Of a stretch of 64,000 nucleotides of DNA, positions 25,935 through 34,709 are shown one piece after another; positions within the stretch are counted from its first letter, which is position 1, and each line of letters begins with the position of its first letter. The notes beneath the pieces are model-generated. The model worked only from the letters and a program-made list of their open reading frames with translations, was not told where the DNA came from and searched no databases. The translations under genes and the position numbers were made by a program. Source of the stretch: Nonomuraea cavernae (GTDB lineage: Bacteria; Actinomycetota; Actinomycetes; Streptosporangiales; Streptosporangiaceae); NCBI RefSeq assembly GCF_014646355.1, contig NZ_BMNH01000023.1, forward strand, positions 62,001-126,000, given 5' to 3'.

Positions 25935-26711
25935 TCAGTTCAGGCGCTTGAGGTAGCCGTGGTCGACGAGCCAGCTGATCGGCAGCTCGCCCTTGTCGTT
26001 CCCCACCGACCCCGGAATGTACTTGACGAGGGTGTGGTACTGCCGCCCCACACCCACCTGCTGGAAGGCCGAGGCTGCCGGGCCGGCGTCGACCTGGAAC
26101 GGCTTCTCCACCTGGTAGGCGTGGTAGTTGCAGAGATGCTGGGGATCGCCGTCGAACGTGTTGAGACTGCTCGGCGGCAGGGCCCGCTTCACGAACGGCG
26201 TGCCGTACGGGGCGAGGAAGGCGCCGGTCTCGCCGCCGAACCGGTCGAGTTTCAGTCCCTTGGGAAGCGTCATGGTGGTGATGAGCGGCTTGGCGTTGGA
26301 GTAGCCCCCGGCGTGGGCGAAACCGAAGTCCTGCGGGTAACGCCAGCCGTCGACGGTCCGGTAGCGGTCGAGGAAGGTCGCCGGGGGGAGACCTCCGTAG
26401 CGGACGTAGCCGCGCAGGATCGAGCCGAGCCAACTGGTGCGCGGGAGATACTTCGGGCCGAGGTTCGGGTCGCCGAACACGTACGGCGGGCCGCAGACCG
26501 CGATGGCGGGATCCCGCGTCGTCCTCTTGTGGCGGACGATCGCGAGGTCGACCTTGCTGTGGCGCGCTTTCGCGTCCTGCGTGGTGAACGCGGGCGGCTC
26601 GGGGGCGGGGGCGGGGGCGTACGTGGTGGCCTGGGCCGAGCCGCCCGAGAAGGATGTGGCGGCGATGGCGAAGGCGGCGACCAGTGGCGCTCGCCGGGAA
26701 AAGAGATGCAC
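25935..26711 (-). CDS. Secreted TNT-domain NAD+ glycohydrolase-like protein
   Basis: A 258-residue protein with a Sec signal (residues 1 to about 28, ending SAQA). The C-terminal half matches the TNT fold of Mycobacterium tuberculosis CpnT, an NAD(P)+ glycohydrolase toxin: DGWRYPQDFGFA, LDRFGGETGAFLAPYGTPF, KRALPPSSL and YHAYQVEKPF. The Gln in GRQYHT (residue 224) aligns with the essential Gln of TNT by motif. An AGGAGAG site precedes the ATG. No obvious immunity gene follows; export may make one unnecessary, or it is coded elsewhere. The protein could act as an antibacterial or anti-eukaryotic toxin or as an extracellular NADase. Confidence 0.83.
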   Translation of the reverse strand: MHLFSRRAPLVAAFAIAATSFSGGSAQATTYAPAPAPEPPAFTTQDAKARHSKVDLAIVRHKRTTRDPAIAVCGPPYVFGDPNLGPKYLPRTSWLGSILRGYVRYGGLPPATFLDRYRTVDGWRYPQDFGFAHAGGYSNAKPLITTMTLPKGLKLDRFGGETGAFLAPYGTPFVKRALPPSSLNTFDGDPQHLCNYHAYQVEKPFQVDAGPAASAFQQVGVGRQYHTLVKYIPGSVGNDKGELPISWLVDHGYLKRLN

Positions 26712-26989
26712 GGACTCTCCTGAAAGAACTCACACGGAGTGCGATCGGACATATCCGCATCAATTCGCAATTCATCGAAGATGGCGCACGATAATCGCCG
26801 ACCCTTCGGATGAATGCTCTGGATGCGCTGGATCCGTGCGTACCCGGCCATTCTTCAGGCGCATCGCAAGGAATTCGCCAGATCGTCAAAAAGGTGTTCG
26901 CGTTAGCCGGTCGAAAGATACGTGAAGGACGGCATGTCGCGACATTTGCCATTCGACTCATGAATGGCAATGAAAGCCCGTACTTTATC

Positions 26990-27453
26990 CTGAATAAAGG
27001 GGCGACCGAAAGATGGACGTCCTTTCAGAGAGCTCATCGGCGCGCTGCTCGTCGGCAACCGGACCTACGGTGGCGACGACCCGCACAAGGACACGGAGAG
27101 CGAGGGCAAGGCGTTCGGTGGCGGGTGGGAGGGGCCGCAAGTTCGTGCTGACCCACCACGCCCCCGACACGCCGGTGCCAGGCGTCACCTTCGTCAACGC
27201 CCTGGACGAGGCCGTCGCCGCGGCCAAGACCGCCGCCGGTGGCAAATGCGTCGATGTGCTCGGCGCCGACGTGGCCCGGCAGTGCCTGGAGGCGGGCGTA
27301 CTGGACGAGATCCTCACGTTCGTGACGCCCGTCCTGCTCGGCGACGGTGTCCGCCTCTTCGACCACCCGGGCGGGACCAACGTCAAGCTCGAACGCGTCC
27401 GGCTCGACGAACTGCCACACACCACGAGCCTTTGGTACCGCGTCACCGGTTGA
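26990..27453 (+). pseudogene. Dihydrofolate-reductase-like (RibD C-terminal) gene remnant
   Basis: A frameshifted and 5'-truncated member of the RibD C-terminal/DHFR-like family. Homology runs first in one frame (KDGRPFRELIGALLVGNRTY, then AFGGGWEGP) and, after a shift in the G-rich stretch near 27127-27135, in another (RKFVLTHHAPDTPVPGV to SLWYRVTG). The expected N-terminal part (MRKL-type start and first strand) is missing; the preceding 290 bases are AT-richer and carry no recognisable gene. An intact relative lies at 46.97 kb. Confidence 0.75.
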
Positions 27454-27565
27454 CGCGCTCAGCCGCCCACCGCTGCGACCAGGAAGGAAATATAGTGAGT
27501 TTGCGAATCCCGCCACCGGCGTGACGGGCGGGCCGCCTGCTTGACAATTTGTGCGGTGAGGTCGG

Positions 27566-28762
27566 TCAGGGGGGGAGTAGAAAGTCGCGTGCCTGGTGAT
27601 ACCATCGGGCATCCCACTCGTCGCCGAACCTGTCGGTGTAGATCCCGCTGATGTCGTCGCGTAATTCGGCCAGGCCGGCCTGATTGCCGATTCGCTGTTC
27701 TTCGCTCTGTGTCAGCAAAGGACGTCCCTGTGCCGCTCGAAGGTTGTTCTCCTCGGAAATCGCTTTTTGGTAGGCATGCCGATAGGAGGATCTAGGGGCC
27801 GGCTCTCCCCGGGCGGCTGCTAGTTGCTCGCGCATCTCGGTAGCCTTGATGTTTCCGATCGCTTCTTCTTCGATGGACGCGTTGATGTACTCCTCGCGTC
27901 CCATGGTGAGCGAGTTGGGGCGTCCCTCGTTCTGCGCGTGATAAACCTCGTGTACGAAGATCTCCGCCCGTTCTTCCGGATCCTTTCCCGGGTTTACTGT
28001 CAGGACGTCAAGGTTGTCCCGGTATGTCCCTTCTATAAGAGGAGGGGGTTCCTGGAAAAGCACTGTGATGCCATGGTCCCTCACCCAGGCGAGCGCTTCA
28101 CGCCCCGCCGGAGTTTCGCGGAGCACCGCCTCTGTCTCCTGGCGTGCTTCTTCGTTGGATTCCTCGAACCTGACGGATGACACATACGAGATCGCGGGCA
28201 ACGAGACTATGACCAGCGGAGGTAATACCAGCTCCTGCAGAAGGCGTCGGGATCGCGAGATGGTTCCCGCGACAACCTCGGCTACATGTCGTCGACTTTG
28301 CATGAGCAAGTTTTTGAGCGCCTGCCGGACTCCCGCTACCCGGGCAGTCCACATGAAAGAGGCGACCGGCCCTTGCATCACAGCGGCGATCATGGATGTG
28401 GCCAGCAATGTGAGCAGATAGAGCGCATAGGTTTTGAACGCGACCCTGATCACCACGATGACCATTTGGCCGGCGCCGGCCAGGACCGCCGCCTTCTCCC
28501 CGGCTGCCAGTTGGTTTTTGGGGCCGTCCGCTCCTTCGAGCTTCTCCTTGAGGGCTTGCACGTCGCTACCGCTGTTGGTGGCCATGAACTGCTGACCCGC
28601 CACGTCGATCCGCCCCGCTGATGATCTCAAGGTAGTGCCCAGATCGAGCCATGCCCTGGCCCTGGACATCCGCTCGTCCTCGTCGGAGTCCGGCCAAGGG
28701 GCGACATCCTTGACCAGGTTGTACGCCTGCGCCAGCACCGGTGGCAGATCCAATCCCTTCAC
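27566..28762 (-). CDS. Putative metallopeptidase toxin with WXG-like N-terminus
   Basis: A 398-residue protein. Residues 1-95 are helical and WXG/LXG-like. Hydrophobic stretches lie at about 97-135 and 178-196. The C-terminal domain carries a zincin motif HEVYH at 271-275 (FVHEVYHAQNEG) with acidic residues downstream (EEEAIG, about 298-300) as possible third ligand. It resembles the putative peptidases described as DUF6782. I infer a polymorphic toxin exported through a type VII-like route, with an ATGA overlap to its small partner gene. No immunity gene is evident downstream. Confidence 0.7.
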   Translation of the reverse strand: MKGLDLPPVLAQAYNLVKDVAPWPDSDEDERMSRARAWLDLGTTLRSSAGRIDVAGQQFMATNSGSDVQALKEKLEGADGPKNQLAAGEKAAVLAGAGQMVIVVIRVAFKTYALYLLTLLATSMIAAVMQGPVASFMWTARVAGVRQALKNLLMQSRRHVAEVVAGTISRSRRLLQELVLPPLVIVSLPAISYVSSVRFEESNEEARQETEAVLRETPAGREALAWVRDHGITVLFQEPPPLIEGTYRDNLDVLTVNPGKDPEERAEIFVHEVYHAQNEGRPNSLTMGREEYINASIEEEAIGNIKATEMREQLAAARGEPAPRSSYRHAYQKAISEENNLRAAQGRPLLTQSEEQRIGNQAGLAELRDDISGIYTDRFGDEWDARWYHQARDFLLPP

Positions 28763-29109
28763 ACTTCCTGTGACGGGGAGGGCACGCCGGCCTCGGCTGC
28801 CCGCTCAGCGCGAGCGTGGTTGCGGGACGAGAACGACACGCCGTCAGCGATCATGTTCAGAGTTTTCGGCAGTGACTCGTATGCCGGACCCGCTTCCTTG
28901 AGGAGTGCCTCGTACTCCTGGTCGAACTCAGCACCTGGCGCTTCCTGGTCGCCTAACGGCCGAGCGTGCACGCTGACCAGAATCCGGGGGATGAACTCCT
29001 CCAGCAGATCAGCCACTTTCTGTAACTCGATCGACATGGCCTGTAGGCCGTTCTGATCGACTCGCAAGCCGGGTTGGCGTTCTCCAGCGGTGTCTGGCAC
29101 GGGCCTCAC
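28759..29109 (-). CDS. WXG100-like partner protein
   Basis: About 116 residues, mainly helical (LQAMSIELQKVADLLEEF then KEAGPAYESLPKTLNMIADG), similar in size and pattern to ESX/WXG100-type secretion partners, though the central WXG is not exact. The stop overlaps the start of the metallopeptidase toxin gene (ATGA), implying stoichiometric production. GTG at 29109 gives VRPVPDTAGERQ; earlier in-frame starts cross the neighbouring remnant. Confidence 0.6.
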   Translation of the reverse strand: MRPVPDTAGERQPGLRVDQNGLQAMSIELQKVADLLEEFIPRILVSVHARPLGDQEAPGAEFDQEYEALLKEAGPAYESLPKTLNMIADGVSFSSRNHARAERAAEAGVPSPSQEV

Positions 29110-29249
29110 CCTAATCTCGCGGCGTACGGCCGCCACCCGGACACGGAATGTTGCCTCCCTTGTACGGCAAACCGGACTCGCGCGTCAACGCCGACGCAGG
29201 TGACCGTCCTGCTCTGGAGAGACCCGCGTGACACCGGACGCCCCGGTTT

Positions 29250-29560
29250 TCCGCCGGACGGGACGTGCTGGAGGAGGATTTCGCCCGTCTGGAGGCTCAC
29301 GGGCAGCGACAAGAGATGCTCACGGCCGTTGACCGCTCCTCCGAGCTGCCGCAGGCCGTGCATGTCCAGGTAGGTTTCCATAGCCTCGGAGGAGGTGTCG
29401 CCGACCACCGCGATGCATCGTCCGCTGGCGTGGCAGGCGTGGAGCGCTTCTTGCACGCCAGGCACGGGCATGGCCGTCGTGGCCGCTGCGGCCTCGACCT
29501 TGCGCAGGAGTTCGGTGGCTTCGGCGCCGATGTCCGGAAGGTGTGACACAGCCGGATACG
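29250..29560 (-). pseudogene. HAD-type hydrolase gene remnant
   Basis: A stretch coding MPVPGVQEALHACHASGRC, then IAVVGDTSSEAMETYLDMHG, resembles the middle of HAD-superfamily phosphatases. Motif I (DxD) upstream and motifs III and IV downstream are missing. The 5' side runs into a 24-bp duplication and the 3' side degenerates. It is read as a decayed fragment. Confidence 0.55.
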
Positions 29561-29585
29561 GAAGGTGTGACACAGCCGGATACGG
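29535..29585. repeat. 24-bp tandem duplication
   Basis: Two exact head-to-tail copies of a 24-base unit starting at 29535 and 29559 (each containing GGAAGGTGTGACACAGCC), at the edge of the HAD gene remnant. Confidence 0.9.
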
Positions 29586-29637
29586 TGAGAAGCGGTGAGG
29601 GGTCGAACCGCAGGTCAGCGCCACATCGCCCCAGCTC

Positions 29638-30369
29638 TCAGCCGCCCCCCTTGCTGAAGTGCTGGTAGTCCTTGATGCCTGACCAGTAGCCGCCCCACTC
29701 CCAGCCCACTGAGGCGAAGGCGCGCACGACCTTGTCGCCCGGGTTGATCACACCTTTGCCCTTCATGGGGCGCTTGGTGAACTGTTCGGCGTTCTGGTGG
29801 GCGGTGCCGCCGCTGGCCGTGACGTACGGGTTCTCGCGCGGGTTGATGTCCACGGCCTTGCCGTAGGCGTGGTTGGACCAGTTGCCCGAGCCGGTGGCCT
29901 TGCGGCAGTTGAAGGCCGAGGTGTTGTCGGCCTCGATCGAGTCGAAATCGTCGCCCTTGTAGACGTCGACGAGCCGCATCTGCCTGATCGGGAAGCGCAT
30001 GTCGTACAACTTCCTGAAGGCGGTCGTGATGTCGCCGGTGACGTTCTTGTTGACGACGAGCTCGCCGGTGTGCGGGCGGTCGTCGAAACCCCAGTACGTC
30101 ATGGTGACCAGGCGCAGGTCCTGGTAGCTGACGGGGCAGCCGGGACGCCACGAGTAGGGCAGCCGGTCCCGGGCGATCTTGGTGACCTTGGCGGTGAACT
30201 CCGGCGGGCCGGTCCGTGATGGCGAAGGCGACGGTGATGGCGAAGCCGAGGCCGAAGGCGTGCTCTGCGCCGGGTCCAGCCCGGTGCGGTCCGGCGCTGC
30301 GGCCGGAGTCTGCCCGGCGCATGCGACGACCGTGAGCGTCAGGCAGGCGAGAATGGCAGAACGCTTCAT
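29638..30369 (-). CDS. M15-family peptidase lipoprotein
   Basis: A 243-residue exported zinc peptidase of the M15 family (D-Ala-D-Ala carboxypeptidase/L,D-endopeptidase type), acting on peptidoglycan stems. A lipobox VVAC ends at Cys17, then a Pro/Ser linker leads to the catalytic domain. The metal ligands appear in SNHAYGKAVDIN (His167, Asp174) and DYQHF (His237), which matches the family pattern SxHxxGxAxD and a final His. The fold lies outside the membrane, anchored by lipid. It stands alone between remnant genes and the efflux operon. Confidence 0.87.
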   Translation of the reverse strand: MKRSAILACLTLTVVACAGQTPAAAPDRTGLDPAQSTPSASASPSPSPSPSRTGPPEFTAKVTKIARDRLPYSWRPGCPVSYQDLRLVTMTYWGFDDRPHTGELVVNKNVTGDITTAFRKLYDMRFPIRQMRLVDVYKGDDFDSIEADNTSAFNCRKATGSGNWSNHAYGKAVDINPRENPYVTASGGTAHQNAEQFTKRPMKGKGVINPGDKVVRAFASVGWEWGGYWSGIKDYQHFSKGGG

Positions 30370-30467
30370 CTCGCCACCATATGCGACGTCTTGCCAGCTC
30401 AGAGGACTGTCAGGGGTGGTACGGCGTGCCGTCCTGCGGCCTGCTGGTGTAACAGCCGTCCAGGGGG

Positions 30468-30704
30468 TTAGTCGGCGGAGTGCCTTCCGCGACCGGTGAT
30501 CTCACGCAGCGCGTCGGCCGCGTACGCCACGAGGACGACGAACGACCCGCCGGCCAGCACGCCGCCCACCCACAGGTCGTTGACCGTCGCGTCGGCGTAG
30601 GCGGCGCCGCGCGGCTGGTAGCCGACGGCGAACGGCGCGACGACCAGCCAGAGGCCGACCAGGAAGATCAGGAAGAGGGCGGTCAGGCCCATTTTCGCCT
30701 TCAT
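30468..30704 (-). CDS. Small two-helix membrane protein
   Basis: A 78-residue protein with two transmembrane helices (LTALFLIFLVGLWLVVAPF and VLAGGSFVVLVAYAADAL). It resembles one SPW-type repeat and is clearly related to the first half of the gene just upstream (WLxxAPFAxGxQP). Its ATG overlaps the upstream stop codon, so it belongs to the efflux operon. Function unknown. Confidence 0.72.
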   Translation of the reverse strand: MKAKMGLTALFLIFLVGLWLVVAPFAVGYQPRGAAYADATVNDLWVGGVLAGGSFVVLVAYAADALREITGRGRHSAD

Positions 30705-31126
30705 CGGTCGTCCTCCGCGCCGACCAGGGTGGTCGTGCCGTTCTGGCGGTGTTCGCCGGTGCGGTTCAGGTCTTCGCGCAGCGCCTCGACGAGCGGGGCG
30801 AGCAGGGTCGCCAGCTCCGCGGACGACGACTGCGGGGCGACAGGAGCCGGTTCGGGGGCGGGCCGGGGTTCGGGCCGTGGCCGCCGCTCTCGTACGGTGA
30901 CCAGACCGCGGGCGACGAGCTCCTCGTGGATGGACGCGACGAAGGCGGCCACGCCGACGACGCCCAGGACGGCCACGCCCAGGCCGGTGAAGAACTCGGA
31001 CCTGGTCGCGCCGATCCAGTCGCCCGACTCGGGCTGGGTGCCGAGGGCGAAGGGGGCGATCATGAGCCACAGCCCGGCCATGAGCGCGAGGGCCGCCGCG
31101 ACAGCGCCCACGAACTTGCGGATCAT
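30701..31126 (-). CDS. SPW-like membrane protein with cytoplasmic tail
   Basis: A 141-residue protein with two helices in the first 65 residues (GLWLMIAPFALGTQP between them) and a Pro/Arg-rich then helical C-terminal tail. It is paralogous to the next, smaller gene. Its start overlaps the stop of the MFS gene, implying co-translation. It may be an accessory to the efflux pump, but this is inference from position only. Confidence 0.72.
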   Translation of the reverse strand: MIRKFVGAVAAALALMAGLWLMIAPFALGTQPESGDWIGATRSEFFTGLGVAVLGVVGVAAFVASIHEELVARGLVTVRERRPRPEPRPAPEPAPVAPQSSSAELATLLAPLVEALREDLNRTGEHRQNGTTTLVGAEDDR

Positions 31127-32907
31127 TGAGCGATTCCTCCTGTGACGAGGTCTTTCTGAGGGGGCGCCGCCTGCGTGATCAGGGCGCGCGAGGTGGGGCG
31201 GAGCACGGTTCGGGCGACGAACCTGGCGCGCTCCCGTTCGGACCGGTCATCCGGAGGGGCCATCCTGGCGACCGCGGTGAGCAGGGCGGACGGCTGTCCG
31301 TTGGCGCGCTCGACGCGCTGGGCGATGAGCTCCAGCAGCAGGCCGGCCAGGACCAGGTCGTCCTTGCTGAGCGGCTTCGGTTCGGGTGCCGCGGGCAGCG
31401 TGGCGCCGCGCAGCGGCAGCTCCTTGAGGAAGAGCACGGCGAGGAAGCCGAGCACGGCGATCGGCACGCCCACCAGGAAGACGGTCTCCAGGCCCCGGGT
31501 GAACGACTCCAGGACGATGCCCTTGACGGGCTCGGGCAGGCGCTGGATCGCGTCGGGGCTGCCGAGCGAGGGGGTGCCGCCGCCGGGCAGCTCGATGCGC
31601 GCGGCGCGCAGCATCTCCGTCATCTCGCTCATGAGGCGGTTGGTGAGGATCGCGCCGAACGCGGCCACGCCCACGGCGCCGCCGAGCGACCGGAAGAAGG
31701 AGACGCCCGAGGTGGTGGCGGCCATGTCGCGCGGCTCGGAGCCGTTCTGGGCGGCGAGGATGAGCATCTGCATGGACAAACCGAGCCCGACGCCCAGCAC
31801 GCCCACGTCGAACCCGATCAGCCATTCGCTCGAGTCCACGTGCAGCCGCGACAGCAGGAACAGCCCCACGGCGACGATCAGCAGGCCCGCCACCGGGAAC
31901 GCCTTCCACTTCCCGGTCCTGGTGACGATCTTGCCGGAGACGACGCCGGCGACGAACAGCGCCAGGACCATCGGCAGCGTCATGAGGCCGGAGTCGGTCG
32001 GGCTCATCCCCTTGACGATCTGCAGATACTGCGGCAGGTAGATCATCGCGCCGAACATCGACATGCCCACGAACAACGAGCCGAGGCTGGTGAGCACGAA
32101 CGTGCGGTTCCTGAACAGCCTGGGCGGCAGGATCGGGTTGCGGGCCGTGCGCTCCGAGAGCACCGCCAGGGCCAGCATGAGCAGGCTCACCGCACTGAGG
32201 ACGTACGTCCAGACGGAGTTCCACTCGAACTCCTGGCCACCGAGCGTGAGGAGGAGCATCAGGGCGGTGGCGCCGGCCGTGATGGTGGTCGCGCCCCAGA
32301 TGTCGATCGAGGTGTCCCGCTTGACCGTGGGCAGCCGCAGCACCTTCTGGATCACCACGGCGGCGATGATCGCGAAGGGCACCACGACGTAGAAGCACCA
32401 GCGCCAGCCCAGCCATTCGCTGTCCACGATGAATCCGCCGAGCAGCGGCCCGGCGACGGTGGAGATGCCGAAGACGGCTCCCATGTAGCCGGAGTAGCGG
32501 CCGCGTTCCCTGGGCGAGACGATGTCGCCGAGGATCACCTGGGACAGGGCCGAGAGGCCGCCGACGCCCAGACCCTGTACGGCTCGGGCCGCGATGAGCT
32601 GACCCATGTCCTGCGAGAGTCCGGCCACGAGTGACGCGGCGACGAAGATCCCCAGAGCGGTCTGGAAGAGCAGCTTCCGCCCGAACAGGTCGGACAGTTT
32701 CCCCCAGAGTGGCGTCGACACCGTCATCGTCAGCATCGTGGCCGAGGCGACCCAGGAGTACTGGTTCTGCCCGCCGAGCTCTCCCACGATCGTCGGCAGT
32801 GCCGTGCCCACCACCGAGGTGGAGATCATCGAGGTGAGCATGGCGAGCATCAGCCCGGACATGACCTCGAGGATCTCCCGGTGGGAGTACTGCCGGGTCT
32901 GGGTCAT
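31123..32907 (-). CDS. MFS multidrug efflux transporter, DHA2 (14-helix) family
   Basis: A 594-residue proton-driven exporter of the EmrB/QacA type. Motif A (GKLSDLFGRKLLF), motif C region (GAVFGISTVAGPLLGG) and about 14 helices are present, and a cytoplasmic tail of roughly 80 residues follows. ATG at 32907 (MTQTRQYSHREIL) has GGTGG just upstream; in-frame ATGs at 32934 and 32946 are alternatives. It is divergent from a TetR regulator across a 100-base region containing an imperfect palindrome, so drug-inducible control is likely. Two small membrane protein genes follow with overlaps. Confidence 0.92.
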   Translation of the reverse strand: MTQTRQYSHREILEVMSGLMLAMLTSMISTSVVGTALPTIVGELGGQNQYSWVASATMLTMTVSTPLWGKLSDLFGRKLLFQTALGIFVAASLVAGLSQDMGQLIAARAVQGLGVGGLSALSQVILGDIVSPRERGRYSGYMGAVFGISTVAGPLLGGFIVDSEWLGWRWCFYVVVPFAIIAAVVIQKVLRLPTVKRDTSIDIWGATTITAGATALMLLLTLGGQEFEWNSVWTYVLSAVSLLMLALAVLSERTARNPILPPRLFRNRTFVLTSLGSLFVGMSMFGAMIYLPQYLQIVKGMSPTDSGLMTLPMVLALFVAGVVSGKIVTRTGKWKAFPVAGLLIVAVGLFLLSRLHVDSSEWLIGFDVGVLGVGLGLSMQMLILAAQNGSEPRDMAATTSGVSFFRSLGGAVGVAAFGAILTNRLMSEMTEMLRAARIELPGGGTPSLGSPDAIQRLPEPVKGIVLESFTRGLETVFLVGVPIAVLGFLAVLFLKELPLRGATLPAAPEPKPLSKDDLVLAGLLLELIAQRVERANGQPSALLTAVARMAPPDDRSERERARFVARTVLRPTSRALITQAAPPQKDLVTGGIAQ

Positions 32908-32948
32908 CAGGCCACCGCATTCTCTGTTCAACATCGACGAACCCATCG

Positions 32949-32966
32949 AGTATACGTACGTTTACT
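32949..32966. promoter_or_regulatory. Putative TetR operator
   Basis: AGTATACGTACGTTTACT is an 18-bp palindrome with one mismatched pair between the MFS and TetR genes. On the minus strand it includes TATACT, a good -10 for the MFS gene, so binding would block transcription. Confidence 0.7.
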
Positions 32967-33007
32967 AGCCGGGCGGCAAGCGGGGTGTGTCCGGTTAGAG
33001 TTCACGG

Positions 33008-33610
33008 ATGGACAACCTCCAGATGGAGGCGCGGCCCAGGGACCGCGCCGCCACTCGGGGCCGGCTGCTCGCCGCGGCACGCTCGCTGTTCGCCGAGCAC
33101 GGCTACGAGCACGTCACGGTGCGCATGATCGCCGCCGCGGCCGACGCCAACATCGCCCTGGTCGGGCGCTACTTCGGCTCCAAGGCAGGGCTGTTCGGCG
33201 AGGTGCTGGCCGGTGAGCCGACGATCAGCAAGGTGCTCGCCGGTGACCGGGAGGGTCTGCCCAGGCGGCTGGCCGAGCACACCGCCCGGCGCATGCACGC
33301 CGATCCCGAGAACCCGATCCTGCGCTGCCTCGAACGTTCGGCGGGCCACCCCGAGATCCAGGACCTCGTCCACGGGCGGGTCCGCACCGCGCTGGTCGAC
33401 CCGCTGGCCGAGCTCCTCGGCGGCCCCGACGCGCAGGCTCGGGCCAGGCTGGTGGCGGCGATGTTCCTGGGAGTCGGCGCGCTACGCCGGCACCTCGGCC
33501 CCGAGGAGCCGACGAAAGCCGACATCGACCGGCTGACCGCCGTCTTCGAGGGCTGCCTTGCCGAACGCGGCGACACGCCGGCCAGGGGAGAGACAGGGGC
33601 GTCCGGGTAG
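33008..33610 (+). CDS. TetR-family transcriptional regulator
   Basis: A 200-residue repressor. The N-terminal TetR HTH is clear (AARSLFAEHGYEHVTVRMIA, ADANIALVGRYFGSKAGLF), and the C-terminal helical domain should bind the inducer. Divergent from the MFS exporter operon, which it probably represses through the palindrome in between. It is followed after 43 bases by the GAP-family membrane protein gene, which may be co-transcribed. Confidence 0.92.
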   Translation: MDNLQMEARPRDRAATRGRLLAAARSLFAEHGYEHVTVRMIAAAADANIALVGRYFGSKAGLFGEVLAGEPTISKVLAGDREGLPRRLAEHTARRMHADPENPILRCLERSAGHPEIQDLVHGRVRTALVDPLAELLGGPDAQARARLVAAMFLGVGALRRHLGPEEPTKADIDRLTAVFEGCLAERGDTPARGETGASG

Positions 33611-33653
33611 GTCAGGGGAGTGCACCAGCGCCGTCGTGACAGGAGAGGCGCCG

Positions 33654-34283
33654 ATGAATCTGCAACTGCTTCCGCTGGCCGTCACCATGATGGCGGGTCC
33701 CCAGATCATGTCGGCGATCATCCTCGTCACGCACAGACGCGCGGCGCGGGTGTCGCTCGCGTTCCTGGCCGGCGTCGCGATCGCGGTGATCGTGGGCGTG
33801 ACGGTGGCCCGGCTGCTCGCCCATCTGCTCTCCGGCGCCCTCTCGCTGGGTGACCCCGACGACAACGGGTCAACGGGTTCGGTCATCCAGTACGTCCTGG
33901 TCGGCCTGCTGGTGCTGGCGGCGCTCAAGAACTATCGGGGCCGCGCGACGTCCGAGCCGCCCGCGTGGCTGGGCCGGCTGCTCGACGCCGGCCCCGGCCG
34001 GGCCTTCACCACCGGGCTGCTGCTGGTCCTGCTGATGCCCACCGACATCATGGTGATGCTCACCGTCGGCGTGAACCTGGAGCAGAACGACTCACCGCTC
34101 CTGGCGGCGATCCCGTTCCTGCTGGCCACGCTGCTGCTGGCGGCCCTGCCTCTGCTCGGCTACCTGATCTTCCGGCGGCGGGCGGTGGCCGTGATGCCCA
34201 AGGTGCGGGACTGGATGAACTCCCACGGCTGGCTGATCAACATCTTCGTGTGCCTGCTGTTCATCGTCCTCATCCTGACGTGA
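33654..34283 (+). CDS. GAP/LysE-like membrane protein
   Basis: A 209-residue six-helix protein resembling the mycobacterial GAP (Sap) family linked to lipid export and LysE-type exporters. It begins MNLQLLPLAVTMMAGPQIM and contains LLLVLLMPTDIMVMLTVG. AGGAGAG lies eight bases before the ATG. Function in this organism is not known; transport of a lipid or small solute is the family-level guess. Confidence 0.75.
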   Translation: MNLQLLPLAVTMMAGPQIMSAIILVTHRRAARVSLAFLAGVAIAVIVGVTVARLLAHLLSGALSLGDPDDNGSTGSVIQYVLVGLLVLAALKNYRGRATSEPPAWLGRLLDAGPGRAFTTGLLLVLLMPTDIMVMLTVGVNLEQNDSPLLAAIPFLLATLLLAALPLLGYLIFRRRAVAVMPKVRDWMNSHGWLINIFVCLLFIVLILT

Positions 34284-34316
34284 AGGCACCCTGCGGACGC
34301 CGACCCCGCCCGCCGT

Positions 34317-34709
34317 TCACGCCGCCAGCACCTTGGCCTTGGCGCGTTCGTACTCCTCCGGAGTGAGGTCGCCGTGGTTCTTGAGATCGGCCAGCCGGGT
34401 GAGCTCATCGGCCTGGCCGGTGCCGCGGCCGACCCGGCGTTCTACGGCCTCGTAGTAACGGGACTCGCGATCGACCATCGTGGCGACCTCGCGCCGGCCC
34501 ATTTCCTTGCCGCGCGCGACCAGGTACACGAGGACGCCCAGCAGCGGCAGCACGATGACGAAGATCGTCCAGCCGGCCTTGCCCCAGCCGTTGAGCGTGT
34601 CGTCGCGGAAGATGTCGGCGATGACCCGGAAGAGCAGCATCACCCACAGAATCCAGAGGAAGAACCACATCATGCTGAGGAAGATGTTGAGCAGCGGATA
34701 GTCATCCAT
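34317..34709 (-). CDS. Membrane protein with phospholipase-D-nuclease-N and SHOCT domains
   Basis: A 130-residue protein with two helices at about 5-28 and 42-64 (WTIFVIVLPLLGVLVYLVARG) in the PLDc_N-like pattern, then a C-terminal SHOCT motif (LTRLADLKNHGDLTPEEYER) of about 28 residues that usually mediates oligomerisation. GGAGG precedes the ATG at good spacing. Such proteins are common in actinomycetes, without known function. Confidence 0.82.
   Translation of the reverse strand: MDDYPLLNIFLSMMWFFLWILWVMLLFRVIADIFRDDTLNGWGKAGWTIFVIVLPLLGVLVYLVARGKEMGRREVATMVDRESRYYEAVERRVGRGTGQADELTRLADLKNHGDLTPEEYERAKAKVLAA

Noticed and set aside
31126..32634. Open frame antisense to the MFS exporter
   Set aside because: The composition is that of a reverse-complemented membrane protein gene (Gln, His, Glu, Arg-rich); no motif or ribosome site.
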